Source of the DNA: an uncultured Oscillospiraceae bacterium
GTDB lineage: Bacteria; Bacillota; Clostridia; Oscillospirales; Oscillospiraceae
Length of the DNA stretch: 64,000 nucleotides
Reading direction: 5' to 3'
NCBI GenBank assembly: GCA_905234855.1
Contig: CAJOIU010000003.1
Location: forward strand, 19,078-83,077
Shown here: positions 32,890-40,485 of the stretch, piece after piece
How positions within the stretch are numbered: position 1 is the first letter of the stretch
Layout of the letters: the number at the start of each line of letters is the position of its first letter
The notes under the pieces: model-generated
The model's database searches: none
What the model was told of the DNA's origin: nothing
What the model saw: only the letters and a program-made list of their open reading frames with translations
Position numbers and translations under genes: made by a program

Positions 32890-33873
32890 ATGAAATTCTT
32901 ATCCCTTCTCCAGTCGGCCATCGTATACGGCACGATCATCCTCTATGGCGCCATGGGCGAGATCCTCACCCAGAAATCCGGCAACCTGAACCTCGGCGTG
33001 CCCGGTCTCATGAGCCTTGGCGCCGTGGGCGGCTTCATCGTCTCCCGTGCCTATGAAATCCTGTACTGCGGCTCCAACGGCCTCACGCCGAACGCGCTGC
33101 TGTGCATCCTCACCGCGCTGCTGGGCGCGCTGCTGTTTTCCGGTCTGGGCGGTCTGCTGTATTCCTTCCTCACCATCAGCCTCCGCGCCAACCAGAACGT
33201 CACCGGCCTTACCCTCACCATTTTCGGCTGCGCGCTGGCAAACTTCTATGGCAGCGCCCTGCTGCAGAAGCACGGCGGCGTCGGTTCCCTCTCCCTCGCG
33301 GTCACCTCGAACGCCTTTCGGGCGGTGATTCCGGGTCTCGAGACCGTCACCGTATTCTATGCCTTGGGCTGGCTCGTGTATATTTCCATCGCCCTCGCCA
33401 TCTTTATGCAGTGGTTCCTCAACCGCACCCGCGTGGGGCTCAACCTGCGCGCCGTGGGCGAAAGCCCCGCCACGGCGGACGCGGCGGGCATCAACGTCAC
33501 CAAATATAAATACGTCGCTACCTGCGTCGGCGCATGCATCTCCGGCCTCGGCGGCCTCTACTACTTCGTGGACTATGTCAAGGCCGCGTGGACGTCCGAC
33601 GGTACGCTGGAGGCGCTGGGGTGGCTTGCCGTGGCGCTCGTCATCTTCGCCACATGGAAGCCCGCCCGGGCGATCTGGGCGTCCTACCTCTTCGGCGCGC
33701 TGAGCTGGTTGTATTTCTATATCGGTGGCCTCAACCGCTCCAGCCAAGAGATCTTCAAAATGCTCCCTTATCTCGTCACCATCGCCGTGCTGGTCTTTGT
33801 GAGCCTCCGGCGCTCCAAGGAATCTCAGCCGCCCGCAAGCCTTGGCCTGTCTTACTTCCGAGAAGAACGGTGA
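32890..33873 (+). CDS. ABC transporter permease (YufQ/BmpD-like)
   Basis: 327 aa. LTQKSGNLNLGVPGLMSLGAV near the N-terminus matches the inner-membrane permease pair of nucleoside importers, and RTRVGLNLRAVGESPATADAAGINV is the EAA-like coupling loop. Starts 15 nt after the previous permease with AAAGGAGA. The five genes from 28.1 to 33.9 kb make one nucleoside-salvage system. Confidence 0.92.
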   Translation: MKFLSLLQSAIVYGTIILYGAMGEILTQKSGNLNLGVPGLMSLGAVGGFIVSRAYEILYCGSNGLTPNALLCILTALLGALLFSGLGGLLYSFLTISLRANQNVTGLTLTIFGCALANFYGSALLQKHGGVGSLSLAVTSNAFRAVIPGLETVTVFYALGWLVYISIALAIFMQWFLNRTRVGLNLRAVGESPATADAAGINVTKYKYVATCVGACISGLGGLYYFVDYVKAAWTSDGTLEALGWLAVALVIFATWKPARAIWASYLFGALSWLYFYIGGLNRSSQEIFKMLPYLVTIAVLVFVSLRRSKESQPPASLGLSYFREER

Positions 33874-33879
33874 CCGTCC

Positions 33880-34524
33880 ATGCGCTGGCAGAACATCTTC
33901 TTCGATCTTGACGGCACCATCACCGATTCCGCGCCGGGCATCACCAACTCCATTATTTATGCGCGGAAAAAATGGGGCATGGAGCCCGGCGTCAACGCCG
34001 ACTACCTGAAATTCATCGGCCCGCCCATGCCCCAGAGCTATGAGGAATTTTGGGGCTTCTCCCATGAGGACGCCGTGCGGTTTCTGGCGGATTACCGAGA
34101 GTATTTCGGAACCAAGGGTTTGTTTGAAAACTCCGTCTATCCCGGTATGCTCGACCTTTTCGAGGCGCTGAACGCGGCGGGCGGCAAGCTCTATATCGCT
34201 ACCACGAAGCCCACCGGCTTTTCGGAGCAGATCGCAGAGCGTTTCGGGTTCCGGCGATATTTCGAGATCGTCTCAGGCAGCGACCCCAAAAAAGACAACA
34301 CAAAATATGACGTCATCGAAAACGCCCGCGCGGCCTGCGGCGTCGATATGACGAGCGCCGTCATGATCGGCGACCGCTCCCATGATGTGGAAGGCGCGCA
34401 CCTGCACGGCATCCCCTGCATCGGTGTTACCTATGGCTTCGGCTCCCGGGAGGAGCTGGAGGACGCAGGGGCAGATTATCTGGCTGCCTCCGCGGAGGAG
34501 CTGCGGAAAATTCTGCTTGCATAA
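33880..34524 (+). CDS. HAD-superfamily phosphoglycolate-phosphatase-like hydrolase
   Basis: 214 aa. HAD motif I FFDLDGTITDSAPGI with catalytic Asp pair, cap domain (residues about 20-85), motif II LYIATTKPTG, motif III Lys in DPKKDNTKYDVI, and motif IV VMIGDRSHDVEGAHLHG. It resembles the PGP/pyrophosphatase group (Gph, YieH-like). Only 6 nt after the permease gene, so co-transcribed; perhaps a nucleotide or sugar-phosphate phosphatase. RBS is weak. Confidence 0.9.
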   Translation: MRWQNIFFDLDGTITDSAPGITNSIIYARKKWGMEPGVNADYLKFIGPPMPQSYEEFWGFSHEDAVRFLADYREYFGTKGLFENSVYPGMLDLFEALNAAGGKLYIATTKPTGFSEQIAERFGFRRYFEIVSGSDPKKDNTKYDVIENARAACGVDMTSAVMIGDRSHDVEGAHLHGIPCIGVTYGFGSREELEDAGADYLAASAEELRKILLA

Positions 34525-34577
34525 TCCCACGTTTTTTCATATGATAGCATATGGAAATAATACCCATTTTGTTTTTG

Positions 34578-34725
34578 AAAGGAAGTGAAGCAATGGACGC
34601 AGGCGATAGTACCGGCACAAAACGAGGCCATCCGGCGCGGGCGTCCGTTGCCCGCGGCTGATTCCTCCCGCTTTGTGCCTTACTCCTGCCTTTCCGGCTC
34701 GGCCGGACGCGAGCACAAGCTCGAC
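34578..34725 (+). ncRNA. Highly structured leader RNA upstream of mgtE
   Basis: The 5' region can fold into one long imperfect hairpin: GCAGG (34599-34603), AGTA (34608-34611) and GGCACAAA (34614-34621) pair with TTTGTGCC (34672-34679), TACT (34681-34684) and CCTGC (34685-34689). Inside are GAGG/CCTC (34624-34627 with 34664-34667) and CGCGGGC/GCCCGCG (34636-34642 with 34650-34656). Two small hairpins follow, CCGG-type near 34695-34707 and CGAGC/GCTCG near 34711-34724. It does not match the M-box (ykoK) consensus I know. It may sense Mg(II) or another ligand. Hand folding only. Confidence 0.5.
34593..34661 (+). CDS. Possible 22-aa leader peptide upstream of mgtE
   Basis: A short ORF beginning MDAGDSTGTKRG and ending ASVARG, preceded by AAAGGAAGTGAAGCA. 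It lies inside the large mgtE leader hairpin, so its translation would compete with folding. This resembles regulatory leader peptides in principle, but there is no direct evidence of translation. Confidence 0.3.
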   Translation: MDAGDSTGTKRGHPARASVARG

Positions 34726-34747
34726 TTGAAATGAAGGAGGAAGGATC

Positions 34748-36124
34748 ATGGCTGAACGCAGCGCTACCCTTGAAAAAACCATCGAAACCCTGACCGAACA
34801 GAAGAAATACCCCGCCCTGCGGGATATCCTCGTCACCATGAACCCGGCGGACGTGGCCGCCCTGTTCGACGCTTTGGAGGAGCGTACCCTGCCGCTCCTG
34901 TTCCGGCTGCTGCCGAAGGATATCGCGGCAGAGACCTTCGTGGAAATGGAGCCGGATTCACAGGAGCTTCTCATCCGCGGCTTTTCCGACAGCGAGCTCA
35001 AGGAGGTCGTGGATGAGCTGTATGTGGACGACGCGGTGGATCTCGTGGAGGAGATGCCCGCAAATGTCGTCAAGCGCATCCTGCGGCAGGCGGACGCCGA
35101 GACCCGCAAGCTCATAAACGATATCCTCAAATACCCCGAGGATTCCGCCGGCTCCATTATGACGACGGAGTTCATCGAGCTCCGCCCCAGCATGACCGTT
35201 GCGGATGCCGTAAAAAATATCCGGCGCAACGGCCTCGATTCCGAAACCATCAACACCTGCTATGTCGTGGACGACGGCAAGCATCTCTTGGGCACTATTT
35301 CCATTCGCGACCTCATTCTCGCGGAGGAGGACGCGAAGCTGTCCGATATCATGGAGGAGAACGTCATATCCGTCAGCACGATGACGGATCAGGAAGAAGC
35401 CACCGCCATGATCTCCCGCTACAACTTCACCGTGCTGCCCGTGGTGGACGGCGAGGGACGCCTCGTCGGCATCATCACTGTGGACGACGCCATGGATGTC
35501 ATGGAGGACGAGGCCACCGAGGACATCGAGATCATGGGCGGCGTCACCCCTGTGGATAAGCCCTACCTCAAAACCGGCGCTTTTCAGTTCTGGCGCGCCC
35601 GCATCCCATGGCTCCTTCTGCTGATGATCGGCGCGACCTTCACCGGTATGATCCTCAACCACTATGAAAACGCCCTCGCCCGCATCACGGCGCTCACGCT
35701 GTTCATCCCCATGCTGATGGACACCGGCGGCAACTCCGGCTCACAGAGCTCCGTTACCGTCATCCGCGCCCTCTCGCTGGGGGATCTTGAATTCAAGGAT
35801 ATCCTGTCCGTCATCTGGAAGGAGATCCGCGTCGCCTTTCTCTGCGGCGTATCGCTGGCCTGCGTCGCTTTTTTGAAGATCATGCTGATCGATCATCTGC
35901 TGCTGCAGAACGACGACGTCACCGTCCTCGTGGCGCTGACCGTCTGCGTCACCATGGTACTGGTCGTCCTCGTGGCCAAGCTCATCGGCTGCACGCTGCC
36001 GATGCTGGCGGAAAAGCTGGGCTTCGACCCCGCTGTTATGTCGAGCCCCTTCATCACCACCATCGTGGACGCGCTCTCCCTGCTTATTTACTTCGCCATC
36101 GCCAGCGCCGTCCTCGGCGCATAG
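34748..36124 (+). CDS. mgtE: Magnesium transporter MgtE
   Basis: 458 aa. N-terminal MgtE superhelical domain (to about residue 130) rich in acidic residues, then two CBS domains (MTTEFIELRPSMTVADAV and VISVSTMTDQEEATAMI), a plug helix and five transmembrane helices with the conserved GGNSGSQSSVTVIRAL pore motif (about residue 325) and acidic residue in the fifth helix region. Imports Mg(II), gated by cytosolic Mg(II) at the CBS/N domains. AAGGAGGAAGGATC precedes the ATG. The structured leader upstream probably regulates it. Confidence 0.97.
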   Translation: MAERSATLEKTIETLTEQKKYPALRDILVTMNPADVAALFDALEERTLPLLFRLLPKDIAAETFVEMEPDSQELLIRGFSDSELKEVVDELYVDDAVDLVEEMPANVVKRILRQADAETRKLINDILKYPEDSAGSIMTTEFIELRPSMTVADAVKNIRRNGLDSETINTCYVVDDGKHLLGTISIRDLILAEEDAKLSDIMEENVISVSTMTDQEEATAMISRYNFTVLPVVDGEGRLVGIITVDDAMDVMEDEATEDIEIMGGVTPVDKPYLKTGAFQFWRARIPWLLLLMIGATFTGMILNHYENALARITALTLFIPMLMDTGGNSGSQSSVTVIRALSLGDLEFKDILSVIWKEIRVAFLCGVSLACVAFLKIMLIDHLLLQNDDVTVLVALTVCVTMVLVVLVAKLIGCTLPMLAEKLGFDPAVMSSPFITTIVDALSLLIYFAIASAVLGA

Positions 36125-36130
36125 CGTTTC

Positions 36131-36160
36131 TTGACAAGCCGCCCGCCGCTGTACTATAAT
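36131..36160 (+). promoter_or_regulatory. Consensus promoter of the 67-aa gene
   Basis: TTGACA (36131-36136), 18 nt, TATAAT (36155-36160): both hexamers perfect. Start near 36167. Confidence 0.88.
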
Positions 36161-36185
36161 GGTTTCCCAAGAGGAGGTGACGGGT

Positions 36186-36389
36186 ATGCCCAACGCAACG
36201 CAGGATCGCATCTACCGCGAGGCGCAGCGCATGGTCTCCGCGGAGAAGATCAGCGATTTTCTGAACGATTACCGCGAGTTTATCCGCCGCCTGCGCGTCG
36301 GGTATTACAGCGACAGGCTTGTATACCTCCATCGCTGGCTCGTGAACGACGAGCAGCAGCAGATCGACGAGTATTACGGTCGAAAATAA
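36186..36389 (+). CDS. 67-aa charged protein, unknown function
   Basis: Residues form a mostly helical, charged protein (RIYREAQRMVSAEKISDFL, DRLVYLHRWLVNDEQQQIDEYY) with several Tyr and no signal or membrane segment. GAGGAGGTGA precedes ATG 36186 at good spacing. It has its own perfect promoter and a terminator, so it is probably a highly expressed independent gene. No family is recognised; small DNA-, RNA- or protein-binding roles are possible but unproven. Confidence 0.75.
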   Translation: MPNATQDRIYREAQRMVSAEKISDFLNDYREFIRRLRVGYYSDRLVYLHRWLVNDEQQQIDEYYGRK

Positions 36390-36396
36390 CCATACC

Positions 36397-36430
36397 GCCG
36401 CCGGAAGCATCTTTCGGCGGCTGTTTTTTA
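36397..36430 (+). terminator. Terminator after the 67-aa gene
   Basis: 11-bp stem GCCGCCGGAAG/CTTTCGGCGGC (one G-T pair), 3-nt loop, then TGTTTTTT. Confidence 0.85.
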
Positions 36431-36443
36431 CAGGAGCATCCCT

Positions 36444-37679
36444 ATGCATACCATCGCCATCATCGGCGGCGGAGCCTCCGGCATGGCCGCAGCGCTCTCC
36501 GCCCGGGACAGCCTTGATAACCGCGTGATCCTGCTCGAACGGCAAAGCCGCGTCGGGCGGAAGCTGCTCGCCACCGGCAATGGCCGCTGCAATCTCTCTA
36601 ACGCGAACGCCGGACCCTTTGCCTACCACGGCAACGATCCCGGCTTCATCGGCCCCGCCATGACCCGGTTCGGCGTGACGGATACGCTTGCGTGGTTTGC
36701 CGCCCTCGGCCTGCGCACCCGCACGGAACCCAACGGACGGATCTATCCCCTGTCCGACGCCGCGGGCAGCGTCGTAGACGTACTTCGCCTCGCCATGGAT
36801 GCCCGGGGCGTCGAGACCGTCTGCGGCTTCACCGCGGCGGAGGCTCGGCGGGAGGACGGTCGCTTTATCCTCTCGTCCTCGCTGGGGGACGCCGTGGAAT
36901 GTGACAAGCTGATCGTGGCCTGCGGCGGCATGGCCGGGGGACGCCTCGGCGGCACTAAGGACGGCTATGCCATCCTGCGCGGCTTCGGCCACAATCGGAC
37001 GGCGCTGCGCCCCTCCCTCGTGCAGCTCAAAACCGATCCTGCATGGACGCGCTCCATGAAGGGCGTCCGCACCCAAGCCTTCCTCACACTGGAGCAGGGC
37101 GACACCGTCCTTGCCCGAGCGGAGGGGGAGGTGCAGTTTACCGATTACGGCCTCACCGGCCCGGGCGTTTACGATCTCTCCCGCGCCGCCTCCTTCGCCG
37201 GAGAGGACAGCACCGTCGTTCTTCGTTTGCTGCCGGAACTGAATAAAGTTGACATAATTCAGTATCTATCTGATAAGCGAGCAAACTTTCCGAATTATCA
37301 AGCGGAATATCTCCTCAGCGGTGCTTTACATAATTCAATTGCCCGCACCGTACTTCGCCGGGCAGAGATTCCACTGGAAGCGCGCTTATGGGCACTTTCA
37401 GATGCGGCGCTGGAGCAGATCGCGTCCCTGCTCTGCCGCTATGTGCTGCCTCTGCTGGGAACGCTGGGCTTTGACGACGCGCAGGTCACCGCGGGGGGTA
37501 TAGAAACGGCAGGATTCGACCCCGAAACCATGGAGAGCCGGATCGTTCCCGGCCTGTATGCCTGCGGCGAGGTGCTGGATATCGACGGCGACTGCGGCGG
37601 CTATAACCTGCAATGGGCATGGTCAAGCGGCCGGTTGGCCGGACTCGCCGCCGCCGGGCTTATAGGAGGCGCGGAATGA
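36444..37679 (+). CDS. HI0933/YhiN-family (BaiN-like) FAD-dependent oxidoreductase
   Basis: 411 aa. FAD dinucleotide fold IAIIGGGASGMAAALSARD at residues 5-25, RKLLATGNGRCNLSNA (the family signature), VACGGMAGGRLGGTKDGYAI and the C-terminal LYACGEVLDIDGDCGGYNLQWAWSSG. Family members include BaiN, which reduces bile-acid intermediates. Oddity: about codons 266-320 (37238-37405) use AT-ending codons (for example aat, aaa, tta, ata), unlike the flanks, and contain two XerD-arm-like motifs. The gene runs directly into the next FAD gene with a 4-nt overlap. Confidence 0.9.
   Translation: MHTIAIIGGGASGMAAALSARDSLDNRVILLERQSRVGRKLLATGNGRCNLSNANAGPFAYHGNDPGFIGPAMTRFGVTDTLAWFAALGLRTRTEPNGRIYPLSDAAGSVVDVLRLAMDARGVETVCGFTAAEARREDGRFILSSSLGDAVECDKLIVACGGMAGGRLGGTKDGYAILRGFGHNRTALRPSLVQLKTDPAWTRSMKGVRTQAFLTLEQGDTVLARAEGEVQFTDYGLTGPGVYDLSRAASFAGEDSTVVLRLLPELNKVDIIQYLSDKRANFPNYQAEYLLSGALHNSIARTVLRRAEIPLEARLWALSDAALEQIASLLCRYVLPLLGTLGFDDAQVTAGGIETAGFDPETMESRIVPGLYACGEVLDIDGDCGGYNLQWAWSSGRLAGLAAAGLIGGAE
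37247..37257 (-). other. XerD-arm-like motif TTATGTCAACT
   Basis: 10 of 11 match to TTATGTAAACT, read on the minus strand (AGTTGACATAA on plus). It lies in the AT-rich codon patch of the YhiN-like gene. Confidence 0.4.
37323..37333 (-). other. XerD-arm-like motif TTATGTAAAGC
   Basis: 9 of 11 match, minus orientation, 66 bp from the previous site. Weakest member of the set. Confidence 0.25.
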
Positions 37680-39235
37680 TCCGGTTGAGAAACCTTCGGC
37701 TGACGCCTGACGAGGGCGAAGCCGCGCTGCGCGAAAAAGCGGAAAAGGCGCTTCGGATGCCTGTTTCCGAGCTTACCATCGTGCGTCGATCCATCGACGC
37801 GCGGAAGAAAAACGATATACGGATCGTGTATACCGCGGATGTAGCCGTGGGCAATGAGACCTCCGCGCTGCTGCGCTGCCGCGACGCCGCGCCTGCCGTG
37901 ACACAGCCTTATACGCCGCCCGTTCCCGCGCATCTGGCGGAGCAGCGCCCTGTGATCGTGGGCTTCGGCCCTGCGGGCATGTTTGCGGGACTTGTCCTCG
38001 CGCTGGTCGGGCTGCGTCCCATCATACTAGAGCGCGGCGAGGACGCGGAGCGCCGCACCGCCAAGGTTGCCGCCATGCGTCGGAGTGGCGTCCTCGATCC
38101 CGAATCGAACATCCAGTTCGGCGAGGGGGGCGCCGGCGCGTTTTCCGACGGAAAGCTATCCACCGGCGTGAAAAGCCCGCGTATACCTTGGGTGCTGGAG
38201 CAGCTCGTGGAGGCAGGCGCGCCGATTGACATAACCTATGATGCCAAGCCACATATCGGCACCGACCTGCTCCCGGGCGTCTGCGCCAATATCCGCCGCC
38301 GTATCATTGCTCTCGGCGGCGAGGTACGTTTTTCCCAAAAGCTCGTAGGCATCGAGTCCGATCACGGTCGCCTCACCGCAGCTGTCACGGAACACGATCG
38401 CCTGCCCTGCTCCGATCTGATCCTTGCCTGCGGTCACAGCGCGAGGGACACATTTGAATTATTATGTAAACTTTCTATCCCTATGTCTCCCAAGGCCTTC
38501 GCCATGGGGATGCGGATCGAACACCGGCAGACGGACATCGACCGGGCGCAATACGGCGCTTTCGCCGGTCATCCAAATCTCCCGCCTGCCGACTATGCGC
38601 TTGCCTGCCAGCTCCCCAACGGACGTCGGTGCTATACCTTCTGCATGTGTCCCGGCGGCGAGGTCGTTCCCGCCGCCAGCGAACCCGGCCGCGTATGCGT
38701 CAACGGAGCCAGCCCCAGCAAAAGAAATTATGTAAACTCTAATGCCGCCTTGCTGGCCGCTGTTTCCCCGGAGGATTTCCCCTACGACGGCATTCTCGGC
38801 GGCATGACATGGCAGCGCGAGCTGGAAGAACGAGCCTTTGAGGCGGCTGGCGGTGGTTATCGCGCGCCGATCCAAACCGTGGGCGGCTTTCTGAAACGAA
38901 GCGACAGCCCCGGCTCCGTCATCCCCTCCTATGAACCGGGCGTGATGTCGGTTGGTTTACATAATATTCTTCCGCCAGTCATCACGGACACCGTAGCCGA
39001 CGCGCTTCCCATTTTCGGACGAAAGCTCACGGGCTTCGACGCGCCGGGCGCCGTACTCACCGCGCCGGAAACCCGCTCGTCCAGTCCCGTCCGCATGGAA
39101 CGGGACAGCACGCTGCAATCCCCCGCCCTGCGGGGACTGTACCCCTGCGGCGAGGGCGCGGGCTGGGCGGGTGGCATCATGAGCGCCGCCCTCGACGGCA
39201 TCCGCTGCGCCGAGGCCGTCATTCATGCTTTGTGA
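37676..39235 (+). CDS. FAD-dependent oxidoreductase (COG2509-like)
   Basis: 519 aa. Small N-terminal alpha/beta domain (MIRLRNLRLTPDEGEAALREK; RSIDARKKNDIRIVYTADV), then a FAD fold PVIVGFGPAGMFAGLVLALVG, SNIQFGEGGAGAFSDGKL and a C-terminal GLYPCGEGAGWAGGIMSAALDG. This is the uncharacterised FAD dehydrogenase family with an alpha/beta head domain (COG2509-like). Electron acceptor and substrate unknown. ATG overlaps the upstream gene's stop (ATGA) with AGGAGG. It contains three XerD-arm motifs (38462, 38728, 38954). Confidence 0.88.
   Translation: MIRLRNLRLTPDEGEAALREKAEKALRMPVSELTIVRRSIDARKKNDIRIVYTADVAVGNETSALLRCRDAAPAVTQPYTPPVPAHLAEQRPVIVGFGPAGMFAGLVLALVGLRPIILERGEDAERRTAKVAAMRRSGVLDPESNIQFGEGGAGAFSDGKLSTGVKSPRIPWVLEQLVEAGAPIDITYDAKPHIGTDLLPGVCANIRRRIIALGGEVRFSQKLVGIESDHGRLTAAVTEHDRLPCSDLILACGHSARDTFELLCKLSIPMSPKAFAMGMRIEHRQTDIDRAQYGAFAGHPNLPPADYALACQLPNGRRCYTFCMCPGGEVVPAASEPGRVCVNGASPSKRNYVNSNAALLAAVSPEDFPYDGILGGMTWQRELEERAFEAAGGGYRAPIQTVGGFLKRSDSPGSVIPSYEPGVMSVGLHNILPPVITDTVADALPIFGRKLTGFDAPGAVLTAPETRSSSPVRMERDSTLQSPALRGLYPCGEGAGWAGGIMSAALDGIRCAEAVIHAL
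38462..38472 (+). other. XerD-arm motif TTATGTAAACT (exact)
   Basis: Exact match to the XerD half of the Bacillus-type dif site, but the XerC-side half is absent (GGGACACATTT instead of ACTTCCTATAA-like). Lies in codons reading LLCKL. Confidence 0.6.
38728..38738 (+). other. XerD-arm motif TTATGTAAACT (exact)
   Basis: Second exact copy, 266 bp from the first, in codons reading NYVNS. Confidence 0.6.
38954..38964 (-). other. XerD-arm motif TTATGTAAACC
   Basis: 10 of 11 match, opposite orientation, in codons reading GLHNI. Confidence 0.5.
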
Positions 39236-39243
39236 GGTGCGCC

Positions 39244-39390
39244 ATGAAAACACCTGTTTCGACCGAATATGTCTGCCGCGATTTTGACCGCGTGCCGGAC
39301 TCCCTCATCGAGGAGCCGGAGGTTTGCGAATTTTGCTCGTATTATGATAACGGATATTGCACAAAGGAGGCCGACTATGCGCAATCATGA
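39244..39390 (+). CDS. 48-aa cysteine-rich microprotein
   Basis: MKTPVSTEYVCRDFDRV at the start and CEFCSYYDNGYCTK near the end; four Cys (11, 28, 31, 39) could bind a metal or form a small zinc-knuckle. GAGGTG precedes the ATG. It starts 8 nt after the FAD gene and overlaps the DUF2804 gene by 14 nt, so it probably belongs to the same operon. Unknown function, possibly an accessory to one of the flavoproteins. Confidence 0.6.
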   Translation: MKTPVSTEYVCRDFDRVPDSLIEEPEVCEFCSYYDNGYCTKEADYAQS

Positions 39391-40405
39391 AGTCACGACG
39401 CGCCAGCCGCTCTTGAACGACAGAGGCGAGCTGCGGGAACCCGGCTGGGCGCGGCAGCTCATCTTTGACTACGACCGCCGGACGATCCAAGCGCCAGCCT
39501 TCCGCATCAAGGAATGGGATTATTATCTTGTGATGGGAGACGGTTTTGCCGGGGCGTTTACGATCTCCGACGACGGCTATATCGGCCTGCAGTCGGTATC
39601 GCTGCTCGTCTTCGGGGACCGGCCTTGGGAGCACACGGAAACGGTGCTGAACGCCTTCCCCATGGGCAAATTGAAGCTGCCCGCCAGCTCCGCCGCGGGC
39701 GACACCGTTTATGAGGACACGCGCCTTCAGATGCGCTTTGTCCACGAGGGCGCAGAGCGGCATATCACCTGCCGTTTTGAGAATTTCTATGAAAAAAAGC
39801 CCTTCACCTGCGATATCCGCCTCGCGCCGCCGCCCCCGCCGGGGGACACGATGGTGATCGCCACGCCATGGGACAAAAAGCACGCCTTTTACTACAACCA
39901 GAAGATCAACTGCATGCGCGCCTCCGGCTGGATGGAATACGCGGGCGTGCGCTATGAGTTCCGCCCGGAGCACGATTTCGGCACCCTCGACTGGGGTCGG
40001 GGCGTATGGACCTACGACAACACATGGCATTGGGGTTCATGTAATTGCGATCTCGGCGGCAAAGCCTTCGGCTTCAACATCGGCTATGGCTTCGGCAACA
40101 CCGCCGCCGCAACGGAAAACGTCCTGTTTTACGACGGACGCGTGCATAAGCTCGACGATGTGACCTTCCACATCGACCCGGAGGATTATATGAAGCCATG
40201 GCGTTTCACGTCCTCGGACGAGCGGTTCGAGATGGATTTCCTGCCCGTGCTGGATCGGGCGGCGAAGCTGGATTTCAAGGTTTTGGTGTCCGATCAGCAT
40301 CAGGTATTTGGCAAAATCAGCGGCAAAGCCATCCTCGACGACGGCACGGAGCTCATGCTGGATAACGTGATGTGCTTTGCGGAAAAGGTGCATAACCGCT
40401 ATTGA
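39377..40405 (+). CDS. DUF2804 domain protein
   Basis: 342 aa. The family hallmark GTLDWGRGVWTYDNTWHWGSCN is at about residue 200-220, preceded by many beta strands and followed by LDDVTFHIDPEDYMKPWRF. DUF2804 proteins are predicted beta-barrel or lipocalin-like domains of unknown function in bacteria and some eukaryotes. AAAGGAGG is 8 nt before ATG 39377. Last gene of the FAD oxidoreductase operon. Confidence 0.92.
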   Translation: MRNHEVTTRQPLLNDRGELREPGWARQLIFDYDRRTIQAPAFRIKEWDYYLVMGDGFAGAFTISDDGYIGLQSVSLLVFGDRPWEHTETVLNAFPMGKLKLPASSAAGDTVYEDTRLQMRFVHEGAERHITCRFENFYEKKPFTCDIRLAPPPPPGDTMVIATPWDKKHAFYYNQKINCMRASGWMEYAGVRYEFRPEHDFGTLDWGRGVWTYDNTWHWGSCNCDLGGKAFGFNIGYGFGNTAAATENVLFYDGRVHKLDDVTFHIDPEDYMKPWRFTSSDERFEMDFLPVLDRAAKLDFKVLVSDQHQVFGKISGKAILDDGTELMLDNVMCFAEKVHNRY

Positions 40406-40424
40406 TCCTCCCCTGAAAAAAATA

Positions 40425-40470
40425 AAAAGCAGGTATGGCATGAGGCTTGATTCATGCCATACCTGTTTCC
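40425..40470. terminator. Bidirectional terminator (DUF2804 / CvpA)
   Basis: 14-bp perfect stem CAGGTATGGCATGA/TCATGCCATACCTG (40430-40443 and 40452-40465). The minus-strand side has a long T-run (from the A-rich flank 40411-40428). Confidence 0.85.
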
Positions 40471-40485
40471 TTATATCTCACAGAC

